From: Vibrio ezurae NBRC 102218
GTDB taxonomy: Bacteria; Pseudomonadota; Gammaproteobacteria; Enterobacterales; Vibrionaceae
DNA: 64,000 nt
Direction of reading: 5' to 3'
Assembly (NCBI RefSeq): GCF_000467185.1
Contig: NZ_BATM01000008.1
Location: 186,001-250,000 of the forward strand
This document shows positions 27,529 to 36,052 of this stretch, in pieces. Position 1 is the stretch's first letter. Each line of letters begins with the position of its first letter. The notes beneath the pieces are model-generated. The model ran no database searches and was not told the origin of the DNA. It saw only the letters and a list, made by a program, of their open reading frames with translations. A program made the position numbers and the translations under genes.

Positions 27529-28005
27529 TTAATTTACCCAATCTTTGAGAGTGAAGGTTAACGTATGCTCAGCGTTCTTCAGTTGCATCTCGTTGGCGGT
27601 TAAAGTGAGTTGATTCCATTGTGCTAAAGACTTGAGATATAGCATTTCGGTAAGCATGACATCGTCTGGACACATCTTCATAGTGGCGCCAATTTGCTCA
27701 ATTCGGAAATTATTGCCATCCAGTTCACTTTGTCCAAAAAAGTTATTACAGCCTGCGCTGCCGTTTGCGGCCATCTTTTCACCCACTTCAAGGGTCGGTG
27801 CGTTAAAATGTTCGTTGACGGTTAAGGGTTTGCCATCTATTTGGGTTAAAACCCAATGGTGGTGTTGCAAAGCACTTTCGTTGACTTGCAGTATGTCCGA
27901 TTGTTCAACCTTAGAATGGTTTTGCATGGCTGCTTCATTGCTGGTCATTGTGGAACATGCAGAAAGGAGTAGTGCGGAAGAAATCGCGACGGCTTTTTTG
28001 TACAT
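27529..28005 (-). CDS. META domain (HslJ-like) lipoprotein
   Basis: 158-residue lipoprotein. The signal peptide MYKKAVAISSALLLSACSTM has a lipobox Cys at residue 17. The META domain spans about 47–155: HHHWVLTQIDGKPL, APTLEVGEKMAANGSAGCNN, FFGQSELDGNNFRIEQIGAT, MKMCPDDVMLTEMLYLKSLA. Two Cys (in SAGCNN and MKMCPD) are the family's conserved pair. E. coli HslJ is associated with novobiocin resistance and heat stress, but its mechanism is not known. It is monocistronic. Outer-membrane location is expected because position +2 after the Cys is Ser. Confidence 0.85.
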   Translation of the reverse strand: MYKKAVAISSALLLSACSTMTSNEAAMQNHSKVEQSDILQVNESALQHHHWVLTQIDGKPLTVNEHFNAPTLEVGEKMAANGSAGCNNFFGQSELDGNNFRIEQIGATMKMCPDDVMLTEMLYLKSLAQWNQLTLTANEMQLKNAEHTLTFTLKDWVN

Positions 28006-28164
28006 TAATGGTCTCCAAAGGATTAGATATCTCTGTTAAGTGTATAACAAATAACAGAAAGCATGTCAGTGATATGTAAGTTGTTTCATTGGTGTGATTT
28101 GAATAATGATTGGCTTTGATGAATACTGTTAGAGATGCAACGAGCTTACTTACAGGGAGAAGAT

Positions 28165-28416
28165 ATGGAGCAATTAGACTTTTTTGATGTTCCTAGTCCT
28201 TGTATCGGCGTATGTAGCTCAGATGACAAGGGCTATTGTAAGGGGTGTATGCGCAATAGAGAGGAGCGCTTTTCTTGGCAGACGCTCTCTAGCGCCCAGA
28301 AAAAACATGTGATTAGGCTATGTCGCCAAAGGTATCGCCGAAAAATACAGAAAAACCGCACTGCTTCTACAGCGATAGAGGTGAAAGCGGACAATCATCA
28401 AAGACCGCTCTTCTAG
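28165..28416 (+). CDS. DUF1289 Cys-rich small protein
   Basis: 83-residue cytoplasmic protein with the DUF1289 signature: SPCIGVCSSDDKGYCKGCMR, where four Cys (CxxxC...CxxC) could bind a metal, then REERFSWQTLSSAQK and a basic stretch RLCRQRYRRKIQKN. Function unknown; it is related to the YdhL group. ATG 28165 is preceded by AGGGAGA at good spacing; the in-frame ATG at 28135 lacks one. It lies upstream of, and in the same direction as, a type-B chloramphenicol acetyltransferase gene, but the 130-bp gap makes co-transcription uncertain. Confidence 0.88.
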   Translation: MEQLDFFDVPSPCIGVCSSDDKGYCKGCMRNREERFSWQTLSSAQKKHVIRLCRQRYRRKIQKNRTASTAIEVKADNHQRPLF

Positions 28417-28546
28417 AAGCCCTTTCTAGTAAGACTTAGATAGAACCGTCTTTAGATTCTTGCGTTATCTATTGCTAGCGGTATCTATTGATAGACGACC
28501 ACTCGCGCATATAACACTTTGTATGTGCTTAGGATATATGACACAA

Positions 28547-29176
28547 ATGAATTACTTTGAATCTCCTTTTTCGGGTATTCCGTTAAAACAACAAGTGACC
28601 AACCCTAATATCATCGTAGGCGAGTACAGTTATTACTCGGGCTATTATCATAATCACAGCTTTGATGACTGTGCGCGCTATTTAGCGCCAGATAGAGACG
28701 ATGTTGACCAACTGATCATTGGCCGCTTTTGCTCTATTGGCTCGGGCGCTGTGTTTATGATGGCTGGGAATCAAGGACATAGAAATGATTGGGTGAGTAC
28801 TTTTCCTTTTTTCTATCAAGATAATGAACACTTTGCTGATGCTGTGGATGGGTTTTTAACCGCAGGCGATACTGTGGTGGGGAACGATGTTTGGATTGGC
28901 TCTGAAGCGATGATTATGGCTGGTGTTAAGATTGGTGATGGCGCCATTATTGGCAGCCGAGCGGTTGTGACCAAAGACGTTGCCCCATATGAGGTGGTTG
29001 GGTCAAATCCGGCAAAGCATATTAAGTTTCGTTTTTCGCCATCTGAGATTGCCATGTTACTGGAAATGAAATGGTGGGATTGGAGTGAGTGTCAGATTAA
29101 AGGTGGTATGCGCTATTTTTGTTCTAGCGATATTGCGGGTCTTTATGACTATTGGCAGAGCGAAGTGCAGCATTAG
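28547..29176 (+). CDS. catB: Type B chloramphenicol O-acetyltransferase (xenobiotic acyltransferase)
   Basis: 209-residue trimeric hexapeptide-repeat acetyltransferase that transfers acetyl from acetyl-CoA to chloramphenicol. It is very close to the Vibrio CatB type: [56 protein letters not shown], and [11 protein letters not shown], with the presumed catalytic His at about residue 78. The left-handed helix hexapeptides follow ([36 protein letters not shown]). ATG 28547 gives the family's usual N-terminus; ATG 28538 is a close alternative. No attC site is next to it, so it looks like a resident chromosomal gene rather than an integron cassette. Confidence 0.93.
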   Translation: MNYFESPFSGIPLKQQVTNPNIIVGEYSYYSGYYHNHSFDDCARYLAPDRDDVDQLIIGRFCSIGSGAVFMMAGNQGHRNDWVSTFPFFYQDNEHFADAVDGFLTAGDTVVGNDVWIGSEAMIMAGVKIGDGAIIGSRAVVTKDVAPYEVVGSNPAKHIKFRFSPSEIAMLLEMKWWDWSECQIKGGMRYFCSSDIAGLYDYWQSEVQH

Positions 29177-29245
29177 TGGAGTATGACAAGGGCAAAGTCG
29201 GCAAATAGCGTTGGCTTGCTTTGTCAAACGAGTACTCAAGGACTT

Positions 29246-29273
29246 TTCTAAACTCTAAGCTCTAAGCTCTAAA
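29246..29273. repeat. Four imperfect heptamer repeats (CTCTAAG-type)
   Basis: TTCTAAA, CTCTAAG, CTCTAAG and CTCTAAA run head to tail between the catB stop and the shared terminator. The short tandem array is non-coding. Confidence 0.75.
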
Positions 29274-29279
29274 ACGGCG

Positions 29280-29310
29280 AAAGCCCGATTGTTGGTAGCA
29301 ATCGGGCTTT
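29280..29310. terminator. Terminator shared by convergent catB and rplY
   Basis: 12-bp perfect stem AAAGCCCGATTG (29280–29291) / CAATCGGGCTTT (29299–29310), then TTTCTAATTTTT on the plus strand. Confidence 0.82.
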
Positions 29311-29399
29311 CTAATTTTTAAGAATCTACAGTTGGTAAGACTGAGTTCTTGGTATACGCAAAAGGCTGGATGTTATCCGATTAATTCCTTGGTAGGGAA

Positions 29400-29678
29400 T
29401 TAGATGCGGATGAAGTCCATGTGCTCAACTTTTGGCTTGAACGCGTGACGTTGAACGTCTTGTGGCTTAACCTTAACTTCTGCGCCGTCGATCACAAGAG
29501 TGATTTCTTCGTAGAATTCTGGTTTGTCCATTTGGTTGATTACGTCAGAATGAACTAGCGCGATAGATACTGGCGCTGCTTCACCACCGTAAACGATTGC
29601 TGGGAATTGGCCAGCGTGACGTAGGCGGCGGCTCGCACCCTTACCTAGTTCAGTACGTACTACTGCTTCAAATTTCAT
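29400..29678 (-). CDS. rplY: 50S ribosomal protein L25
   Basis: 92-residue L25, which binds 5S rRNA in the central protuberance of the large subunit. It is the short single-domain form (E. coli L25 has 94). Motifs: [28 protein letters not shown], and [20 protein letters not shown] with DFIRI at the end. ATG 29678 (rather than 29693) gives the family's N-terminus. It lies downstream of radD on the same strand with a 175-bp leader, and may be autoregulated at the mRNA level as many ribosomal protein genes are (inference). Neighbour order matches E. coli rplY–yejH/radD. Confidence 0.97.
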   Translation of the reverse strand: MKFEAVVRTELGKGASRRLRHAGQFPAIVYGGEAAPVSIALVHSDVINQMDKPEFYEEITLVIDGAEVKVKPQDVQRHAFKPKVEHMDFIRI

Positions 29679-29853
29679 AGTATTTACTCTCAAATTAGTA
29701 AAATAAAAGGATTTTCATCAATTGCTTAGCGACCTAGAATTGATGACGTTCGCTTCATAACGAGAAATCGTTAAAGCGAGCGCGGATACTACCACTCTAT
29801 ACTTCCATGAGCAATAGCTCGCGAGCGTATTTTAGCAGAAGTTAGTGGAATAT

Positions 29854-31590
29854 TTACAGGGAAAACTCATTGTCAAAGATCACATCTCTGAGCTTCCAAA
29901 ATCGACCGTCTTTTTTTGCGATGACAAATTTGGGTAATTTAAAGCGATGTTGCTGATTCACTACTTTGGTTGGCGATAAGCCATCAAAGGCATGATGCTT
30001 ATCGGCTAAATGCAGTTTCACAAAGCGTGCGTGAAAACTCTTCTTTTGTGCTGGTGTGTTTAGGTAGAAAAACGTGCTGACTTTATTACCACTTTCTCCT
30101 AAGTAGGAGACCTTGAGATAATTTTTACCTTTGCTGTCTTTTGCCACTTCAAATTGAAGATCAGTGCATTCAAACACCAATGCATCTTTAAGACTTAACG
30201 CCTCTTTTAGTTTTTTATCTGGGTCGACTAACACCGCTTCACATTCATGACAAATTCTGGCCGCAATGTCGTTGTCTGCACCACATTCACGACAATATTT
30301 GGCTTTAAAACGATAATCACAATGCTCTCGTTCGCCGTGTTCATCTTCAAAATACCCTTGGCATTTTCGGCCAAAATGTTCGAGCACAAAGCCATTGTCA
30401 GCCGTTTTACCCCAAAAATTGTTATTGAAACCACAAGCAGGACAGGGGATGGTGACGATTTCGTTATCGGGGTCGGGTTGTGGTGCGCCCACTTCCGGTT
30501 GGTAAAGATCGTAGCAGTTGCCAGCGTATTCAAGGACTAAACATTCTGTTTTTCCTTCGGATAAGCGCAAGCCTCGGCCCACTATTTGCTGATAGAGACT
30601 GATAGATTCAGTTGGGCGCAATACGGCGATCAAGTCGACGTGCGGGGCATCAAACCCAGTGGTCAACACAGACACATTGACTAAGTATTTAAACTTTTGT
30701 TGTTTAAACTCATCGATAATGCGATCCCGCTCTTTGGTGTGAGTATCACCAATCACAATGGCCGCATCTCCTTCAGGGAGTAACGAGAATACTTCTTGAG
30801 CATGTTTTACCGTTGCAGCAAAGATCATGATGCCTTTACGGTTTTTGCCTAAGGTCATAATTTGTTCAAGTATTTGAGGCGTTGCTCGTTTCGACTTCTC
30901 AATAACCAAATCCATATCTGATTCTCGATATCGTCCCATATGAGTGGGGGATATTTCAGAAAAGTCGTAGCTAAATAGGGGAGCGTCGATAATTTTTGCT
31001 GGGGTGAGAAACTCTTGATCAAGCAGATATCGAATGGGTAACTCAAAGACACAATCTCTAAAAAAGCGAGGCTCTTCAGAGCGTACTTGGCCACGAGTAT
31101 GGTATTGATATATCCAACCGAGTCCTAAGCGATACGGCGTTGCGGTGAGTCCCAATATTTTAAGATTGGGATTGAGCGATTGTAGGTGAGTGATGACTTT
31201 TTGATAGCTGCTATTTTTGTCCTCAGGCACTCGGTGACACTCATCGATAACCAGCAATGAAAAAGGCTGGTTAAAAGCATCTAAATTCCGTGCGACAGAT
31301 TGAACAGAGGCAAACACCACTTGTTGCTCCGTTTCCTTTCGACCTAATCCTGCGGCAAAGATCGCCCCGTTAAGTCCATAGCTTTCGTATTTGGCGTGGT
31401 TTTGCTCAACCAATTCTTTGACATGTGCCATAACTAATACCTTACCGCGCGCCAATCTTGCTAGCTCCGCAATAACCAAGCTTTTTCCAGCACCGGTAGG
31501 TAGTACAATGACCGCAGGTTCACTGCGCTTTCTAAAATAATGTACGACCGCTTTCACGGAATCTGCTTGGTAGGGCCTAAGTTGGTACAT
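29854..31590 (-). CDS. radD: DNA repair helicase-like ATPase RadD (YejH)
   Basis: 578-residue SF2 protein (E. coli RadD/YejH is 586). RadD takes part in repair of double-strand breaks and post-replication gaps and interacts with SSB and RecA. Motifs: LRPYQADSVKAVV (Q region), Walker A LPTGAGKSLV, DECH box LLVIDECHR, motif III GLTATPYRLG, motif V VLTTGFDAPHVD and motif VI QIVGRGLRLS. A zinc-binding region follows with paired Cys (IPCPACGF, YCRECGAD, ICHECEAV). All ATPase motifs are intact. It is divergent from rsuA, with rplY downstream, as in E. coli. Confidence 0.95.
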   Translation of the reverse strand: MYQLRPYQADSVKAVVHYFRKRSEPAVIVLPTGAGKSLVIAELARLARGKVLVMAHVKELVEQNHAKYESYGLNGAIFAAGLGRKETEQQVVFASVQSVARNLDAFNQPFSLLVIDECHRVPEDKNSSYQKVITHLQSLNPNLKILGLTATPYRLGLGWIYQYHTRGQVRSEEPRFFRDCVFELPIRYLLDQEFLTPAKIIDAPLFSYDFSEISPTHMGRYRESDMDLVIEKSKRATPQILEQIMTLGKNRKGIMIFAATVKHAQEVFSLLPEGDAAIVIGDTHTKERDRIIDEFKQQKFKYLVNVSVLTTGFDAPHVDLIAVLRPTESISLYQQIVGRGLRLSEGKTECLVLEYAGNCYDLYQPEVGAPQPDPDNEIVTIPCPACGFNNNFWGKTADNGFVLEHFGRKCQGYFEDEHGEREHCDYRFKAKYCRECGADNDIAARICHECEAVLVDPDKKLKEALSLKDALVFECTDLQFEVAKDSKGKNYLKVSYLGESGNKVSTFFYLNTPAQKKSFHARFVKLHLADKHHAFDGLSPTKVVNQQHRFKLPKFVIAKKDGRFWKLRDVIFDNEFSL

Positions 31591-31779
31591 AAAAAGAAGA
31601 CATGTCCTAAAAAATTGAAGTTCGACGGTTTTAAAACGGGTATACTAGCGGACTTCCTGAAAAAGGAATATCCCTCCCCAGTGTAACTGTTCTCTTTTAC
31701 CGCAAACAAGCGTAATCGATGAGTGATCGATGGCTGCATTGGGTGGATTCTCAACTCTAACAATGACTCCTAGGTAAAA

Positions 31780-32487
31780 ATGCGTATAGATAAATACTTG
31801 TGTGATGGTTTGGGTATTAGCCGCAAAGAGGCGACTAAACTTCTCAAAAGTGGTGACGTCACCGTTGATGATGTGATGATTAAATCCGGCTCTGTGAAAG
31901 TTAAAGAGGGCCAGAGTGTCGCATGGCAAGAGCGCCCGATTGTATTGCGTGGACCTCGCTATTTGATGATGAATAAACCGGAAGGTGTCGTGTGCTCTCA
32001 TGAAGACGGTTTTAATCACACAGTATTTGTTCTTATCGATGAAGTTCGTTATGAAGATCTGCATTTTGCTGGACGTTTAGACGTGGATACAACGGGGTTA
32101 TTGTTGATTACCGATGACGGACAATGGTCTCATCGCATTACTTCACCTAAACACAAGTGCGACAAAACTTATCGTGTATGGCTTGCCGATCCTGTTCAAG
32201 ATGACTACCAACATAAAATAGCTGAGGGCATTTTGTTGCGTAATGAGCGTGAACCAACACTGCCTGCGCAAATGGAAGTTGTGGGCGAGAATGAAGTATT
32301 GCTGACGATTCATGAAGGTAAATATCACCAAGTGAAGCGTATGTTTGCCGCGTTAGGTAACAAAGTGGTGGGCTTACACCGCGAGCGCATTGGTAACATT
32401 ACATTAGATGCCGATTTAGAGCTGGGTGAGTATCGAGATTTAACCGAGCAGGAAATCCAATCTATTTTCAATAAAACGACAGGGTAA
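31780..32487 (+). CDS. rsuA: 16S rRNA pseudouridine(516) synthase
   Basis: Isomerises U516 of 16S rRNA to pseudouridine in the assembling 30S subunit. Its 235 residues match E. coli RsuA (231). The N-terminal S4 RNA-binding domain is MRIDKYLCDGLGISRKEATK with LLKSGDVTVDD. The catalytic domain has LMMNKPEGVVCSHED and the motif FAGRLDVDTTGLLL, with the nucleophilic Asp at about residue 101, then YHQVKRMFAALGNKVVGLHR. It starts an operon with bcr (5 bp gap) and the DUF2913-like gene, and is divergent from radD. The rsuA–bcr pair is also seen in E. coli. Confidence 0.97.
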   Translation: MRIDKYLCDGLGISRKEATKLLKSGDVTVDDVMIKSGSVKVKEGQSVAWQERPIVLRGPRYLMMNKPEGVVCSHEDGFNHTVFVLIDEVRYEDLHFAGRLDVDTTGLLLITDDGQWSHRITSPKHKCDKTYRVWLADPVQDDYQHKIAEGILLRNEREPTLPAQMEVVGENEVLLTIHEGKYHQVKRMFAALGNKVVGLHRERIGNITLDADLELGEYRDLTEQEIQSIFNKTTG

Positions 32488-32492
32488 CAACA

Positions 32493-33686
32493 ATGACAAC
32501 ATCGTCAGTGGTTAAGCTGAGTTTTGTGATGTTTTTAGTGCTGGGGGCAATATCTGCGTTAACGCCGCTCGCCATTGATATGTATTTGCCTGCCATGCCC
32601 GCCATTGCTGATGATTTTGGGGTGATGCCTGGCGACGTACAAATTACCCTGACTATTTATACCTTAGGCTTTGCGATTGGGCAGCTGGTTTATGGTCCAC
32701 TTGCCGATAGCGTAGGTCGCAAGCCTGTGCTGTTAGGCGGAGTCTCACTCTTTTGTCTCGCGGCAATTGCGTGCACCTTTACCCAGTCTATTGAAGTCTT
32801 AATTGGGGTTCGTTTACTGCAAGGTTTTGCCGGGGCTGCCGCTGCGGTGGTGATTCAAGCGGTTGTCCGAGATATGTTTGAAGCAGAAGATTTTGCGCGA
32901 ACCATGTCATTTATTACCTTGGTGATGACCGTGGCGCCTTTGCTTGCCCCTTTGATTGGTGGTCATGTTTCGGTATTGCTGGGTTGGAGAGCGGTGTTTG
33001 CGATTTTGGCTGTCTATGCCGCAATTATGGTCGGAGCCATTGCCATTAAAATCCCTGAAACGTTGGCGCCAGAGAACCGGCAGCCGTTTCACCTGCGGAC
33101 GTCATTGCAAAATTACGCTCAGTTGCTAAAAAACCGTCAAGCATTGGGCTTGATAATGTGTGGCGCATTTTCATTTTCTGGAATGTTTGTGTTTTTAACC
33201 GCTGGCTCATTTGTGTATATCGATATTTATGGGGTAGCGCCGCAAGATTTTGGTTATTTGTTTGGTTTGAATATTTTGACCTTAGTGGCCTTCACCACCT
33301 TAAATGGTCGGATCGTGAAAAAAGTCGGCTCTAGTAAGATGATCCTATTTGGCCTGAGCATTCAATTGATGGCGGGACTGGGTTTAGTGGTGTGTTGGAT
33401 AGCCGATCTTGGGCTGGCGTTTATTGTCCCTTGTGTCATGTTTTACGTGGGAACCATCTCTACCATTGGCAGTAATGGTATGGCTTTGTTATTAAACAAA
33501 TACCCAAATATGGCTGGCACCACCTCGTCGATGGCGGGAACATTACGTTTTGGCGTGGGGGGGGTAATGAGTTTAATTGTGTCGTTCATGCCCGGTGAGC
33601 AGAGCTGGCCGATGTTGACTATGATGGGATTGTGCGCGGTCGCATCCATCGTGATTTATAAAGTATACGGAGAAGTAAAACAGTGA
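32493..33686 (+). CDS. bcr: Bcr/CflA family MFS drug efflux transporter
   Basis: 397-residue inner-membrane drug:proton antiporter with 12 predicted helices. Family features: PLAIDMYLPAMPAIADDFGV at the N-terminus, the MFS loop 2–3 motif GPLADSVGRKPVLL, the drug-efflux motif C region FITLVMTVAPLLAPLIGGHV, and loop 8–9 near LNGRIVKKVGSSKM. Bcr-type proteins export bicyclomycin, sulfonamides or related compounds; the exact substrate is not readable. It lies 5 bp after rsuA, and its stop overlaps the GTG start of the next gene (GTGA), which indicates an operon of three. Confidence 0.92.
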   Translation: MTTSSVVKLSFVMFLVLGAISALTPLAIDMYLPAMPAIADDFGVMPGDVQITLTIYTLGFAIGQLVYGPLADSVGRKPVLLGGVSLFCLAAIACTFTQSIEVLIGVRLLQGFAGAAAAVVIQAVVRDMFEAEDFARTMSFITLVMTVAPLLAPLIGGHVSVLLGWRAVFAILAVYAAIMVGAIAIKIPETLAPENRQPFHLRTSLQNYAQLLKNRQALGLIMCGAFSFSGMFVFLTAGSFVYIDIYGVAPQDFGYLFGLNILTLVAFTTLNGRIVKKVGSSKMILFGLSIQLMAGLGLVVCWIADLGLAFIVPCVMFYVGTISTIGSNGMALLLNKYPNMAGTTSSMAGTLRFGVGGVMSLIVSFMPGEQSWPMLTMMGLCAVASIVIYKVYGEVKQ

Positions 33687-34366
33687 GAAGCTATGCAGAG
33701 CAAATGCTAGAGTTGGTTGATATTGCGTTATTGGATATAGACCAGCAGCATCAATCTGGAAAGTTGGCCAATACACCTGTCAGCAATACCAATTATTTAT
33801 TACGTTGGATCACCAAAAGTATTAAAGAAAAACGTTTTTCGACATTGCTTGCAAAGGATCTGATTGCTTGGCAAAAGTTAGGTCGTAGTCAGGGCAGCAA
33901 CACCGCACTGTATCAGCGCTTTCAAACCTTATCTGAATTTTACGGCATTTTCTTTGGTGCAGATAAGCCAGTGACGCCATTGCTTGATAAGCAAATTGAG
34001 CAATTGATGGATGTCATGGAAGAGGCGGGGTGGAGTGTGACCAATGAGTATGATTTAACGGAGTCTGCCAAAAGCCAAGTATTTACCGATGGTGAAAGCT
34101 CATTTGTATTGTGCAGCGACCAGTGTGAGTCTTGCTTTGATGGTGGTGAAGAACTCATGCGTCCAATGAGCTTTTATGTGCGTGGTAATCATGCCCAGTT
34201 TATTGAAAAAGCCTTGCAGTGCGGCATGATGTTGCACAAGCAAACCGACTATAAATCTAAAGTAAAATATCATGGGGAATATCTGATTTACCCTAGTAAT
34301 CAAGGGCCAATATTGGCTGAAATTCCTCGTGATTTTACATTAGCTGATTTCCTCGCACAGGGATAA
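33683..34366 (+). CDS. DUF2913-like protein, unknown function
   Basis: 227-residue cytoplasmic protein resembling the DUF2913 group found in Vibrio and Shewanella. The N-terminal half is helical (EQMLELVDIALLDIDQQHQS; NYLLRWITKSIKEKRFS; WQKLGRSQG). The C-terminal half is mixed and carries a CSDQCESCFDGGEELM stretch with three Cys that might bind a metal. There is no signal peptide or membrane segment. GTG 33683 overlaps the bcr stop by 4 bp, so its translation is coupled to the transporter. The family assignment comes from memory of its general look and should be taken with caution; no function is known. Confidence 0.6.
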   Translation: MRSYAEQMLELVDIALLDIDQQHQSGKLANTPVSNTNYLLRWITKSIKEKRFSTLLAKDLIAWQKLGRSQGSNTALYQRFQTLSEFYGIFFGADKPVTPLLDKQIEQLMDVMEEAGWSVTNEYDLTESAKSQVFTDGESSFVLCSDQCESCFDGGEELMRPMSFYVRGNHAQFIEKALQCGMMLHKQTDYKSKVKYHGEYLIYPSNQGPILAEIPRDFTLADFLAQG

Positions 34367-34372
34367 TGAGCG

Positions 34373-34425
34373 ACTCTCAGCATAGCGCATCTTTGCACAG
34401 GTAATCTCTGCGCTGTGCTGGGAGT
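34373..34425. terminator. Long hairpin between convergent DUF2913-like and SDR genes
   Basis: 17-bp stem: 34373–34389 (ACTCTCAGCATAGCGCA) with 34409–34425 (TGCGCTGTGCTGGGAGT), two G·U pairs and a 19-nt loop. There is no T run. Placement between convergent genes suggests a shared stop. Confidence 0.5.
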
Positions 34426-34455
34426 ATGAAAGGTCACAGTAAATAAAACCATCAT

Positions 34456-35889
34456 TTACGCTTTGCGACAAATGGCTTTTACCATACCTTTGAAGATAAA
34501 TAGGTGTGCAGGGAACATGGCATACCAGTACAGCAACCCTAAAAATCCTTTAGGATGCCACCACGCACGCACGTCTAATTCTCTATGGTCGCCGTGATCA
34601 ATAATCGCGCACTCAAGGCGTCCCAAGCCTGGTCCTTTCATGCCAAACAATAGAGAAAGAAAGGCTTCATCTTCGATACGAATCACTTTCCAAGAGTCTA
34701 TTTTATCACCTAACTTTAATGTGGGGCCTTCAGGAATACGTCTTTTGGGCCTTCCGCCGCCAAACAATAAATCCAACCATTCACGAGTGCGCCATAATGC
34801 ATTGGCAAAAAAGTAGCCTTGTTGCGGGCTTCCCAGTTGAGTCACTATCTGCCACAACGCAGCCGCACTTTTATCGGTTTTAATGCGGGCGCCCGCTTGC
34901 TTTGGATAATACCCATAGCCCGGTTGCCAACGTTGCAGTGCGCCGGGATCAAAGCCCCAGACTTTGCTTCTCACAAACTCATCTTCACGACACAATGCAC
35001 TATCAAGCATTTGTTGATAAGTGAGCAACGCTTGCGGATAACGAACACGGATAGCTTGGGAGTTCGCCACAAAATCATGACTTAACCCCGCCAGAAGTGC
35101 TCGTCCAACATTACTGGGGACGGACGTCACCATTCCTAACCATACCGACGCCATAGCGGGGGTGAGTAGGGGAGTGGCCAGCAGTCGATAGCGATTGTTG
35201 GTGGCGTGGCACAGCATTTTAAATTGCTGTCGATAAGTGAGTGTATCAGGGCCGCCCACCTCATAAGATTGGTGTTGGGCCGCGCTTTCTTGCACTAGTG
35301 ACAGTAAATAATGGTTAAGGTTTTGCAAAGCAATAGGATTGGCTTTGGAGTCAACCCACTTGGGGGTGATAAGAATCGGTAAGTTGTAGACAAAATCACG
35401 CATGATTTCAAACGCAGCAGAGCCGGGTCCAATGATCACGCCCGCTTGTAATTCAATTATCGGCGTATGAGTGTTGCGCAGTATATTCCCCGTTGCTTGA
35501 CGGGCGTTAAGATGCGCTGAGTCCGCAGTTTGAGGCTGTAGAGAGCTCAAGTAGATGACTTGGCCTATGACGTTTTGCGTTAATGCGGCGGCAAAATGGT
35601 ACGCAAGAGACAGTTCGTAGTCTAAAAAGTCGTGGCCATGGTTCATACCATGTACCAAAAAAAAGACCGTATCGAAATTGTCGACCACTTGCAAAGTTTG
35701 TGCTTTGTTGGCTAAGTCGAGCTGGGTAAATGTTAGATTAGGATGAGAATGAATACGGGTTTTCAGCAGGGCGGAATTTCTCGCGCTGGCCGTCACCAGA
35801 TGCCCTTGTTCGAGTAATTGAGGTACAAGTTGCGATCCAACATAACCAGAAGCACCTACGACCAATACCTTTTTCTGTTTCATTCTCAT
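34456..35889 (-). CDS. SDR/NAD(P)-dependent epimerase-like protein with DUF2867 domain
   Basis: 477-residue fusion of an atypical short-chain dehydrogenase with a DUF2867 C-terminus. The Rossmann motif is VLVVGASGYVGSQLVPQLLE (about 7–26), followed by LTFTQLDLAN and the NAD(P)-binding QVIYLSSLQPQ. The classical YxxxK pair is not evident, so catalysis is uncertain. The last third (about 330–477) carries DUF2867 features: PEGPTLKLGDKIDSWKVIRI, SLLFGMKGPGLGRLECAIID and a hydrophobic end LLYWYAMFPAHLFIF that may contact the membrane. Related proteins are annotated only as SDR family oxidoreductases. ATG 35889 and ATG 35883 are both plausible starts. Monocistronic. Confidence 0.82.
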   Translation of the reverse strand: MRMKQKKVLVVGASGYVGSQLVPQLLEQGHLVTASARNSALLKTRIHSHPNLTFTQLDLANKAQTLQVVDNFDTVFFLVHGMNHGHDFLDYELSLAYHFAAALTQNVIGQVIYLSSLQPQTADSAHLNARQATGNILRNTHTPIIELQAGVIIGPGSAAFEIMRDFVYNLPILITPKWVDSKANPIALQNLNHYLLSLVQESAAQHQSYEVGGPDTLTYRQQFKMLCHATNNRYRLLATPLLTPAMASVWLGMVTSVPSNVGRALLAGLSHDFVANSQAIRVRYPQALLTYQQMLDSALCREDEFVRSKVWGFDPGALQRWQPGYGYYPKQAGARIKTDKSAAALWQIVTQLGSPQQGYFFANALWRTREWLDLLFGGGRPKRRIPEGPTLKLGDKIDSWKVIRIEDEAFLSLLFGMKGPGLGRLECAIIDHGDHRELDVRAWWHPKGFLGLLYWYAMFPAHLFIFKGMVKAICRKA

Positions 35890-36052
35890 TCCTACTTGGT
35901 TCTATCCTATAGATAAGAGTATACTAAACAGAGAAAACCCTCACTTTTTCATGGTCTTGTTGAAAAGAACATCACATTTTGCTGAAGATAATCCAAATTA
36001 TAGAAAATGAGTGAATTATATAAGTTTAAAATGGTTAAAAGGTAATCAATAA

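Noticed and set aside
28460..28546. Upstream TTG start extending catB by 29 residues
   Set aside because: The extension does not resemble CatB proteins, which begin near MNYFESPF; no ribosome site precedes it.
29177..29399. Integron attC (VCR) after catB
   Set aside because: The region has a heptamer array and a simple terminator, but none of the conserved attC core sites or the long imperfect palindrome.
31645..32064. 139-codon antisense frame over the radD–rsuA junction
   Set aside because: It is a shadow of rsuA; rsuA has clear family motifs on the plus strand.
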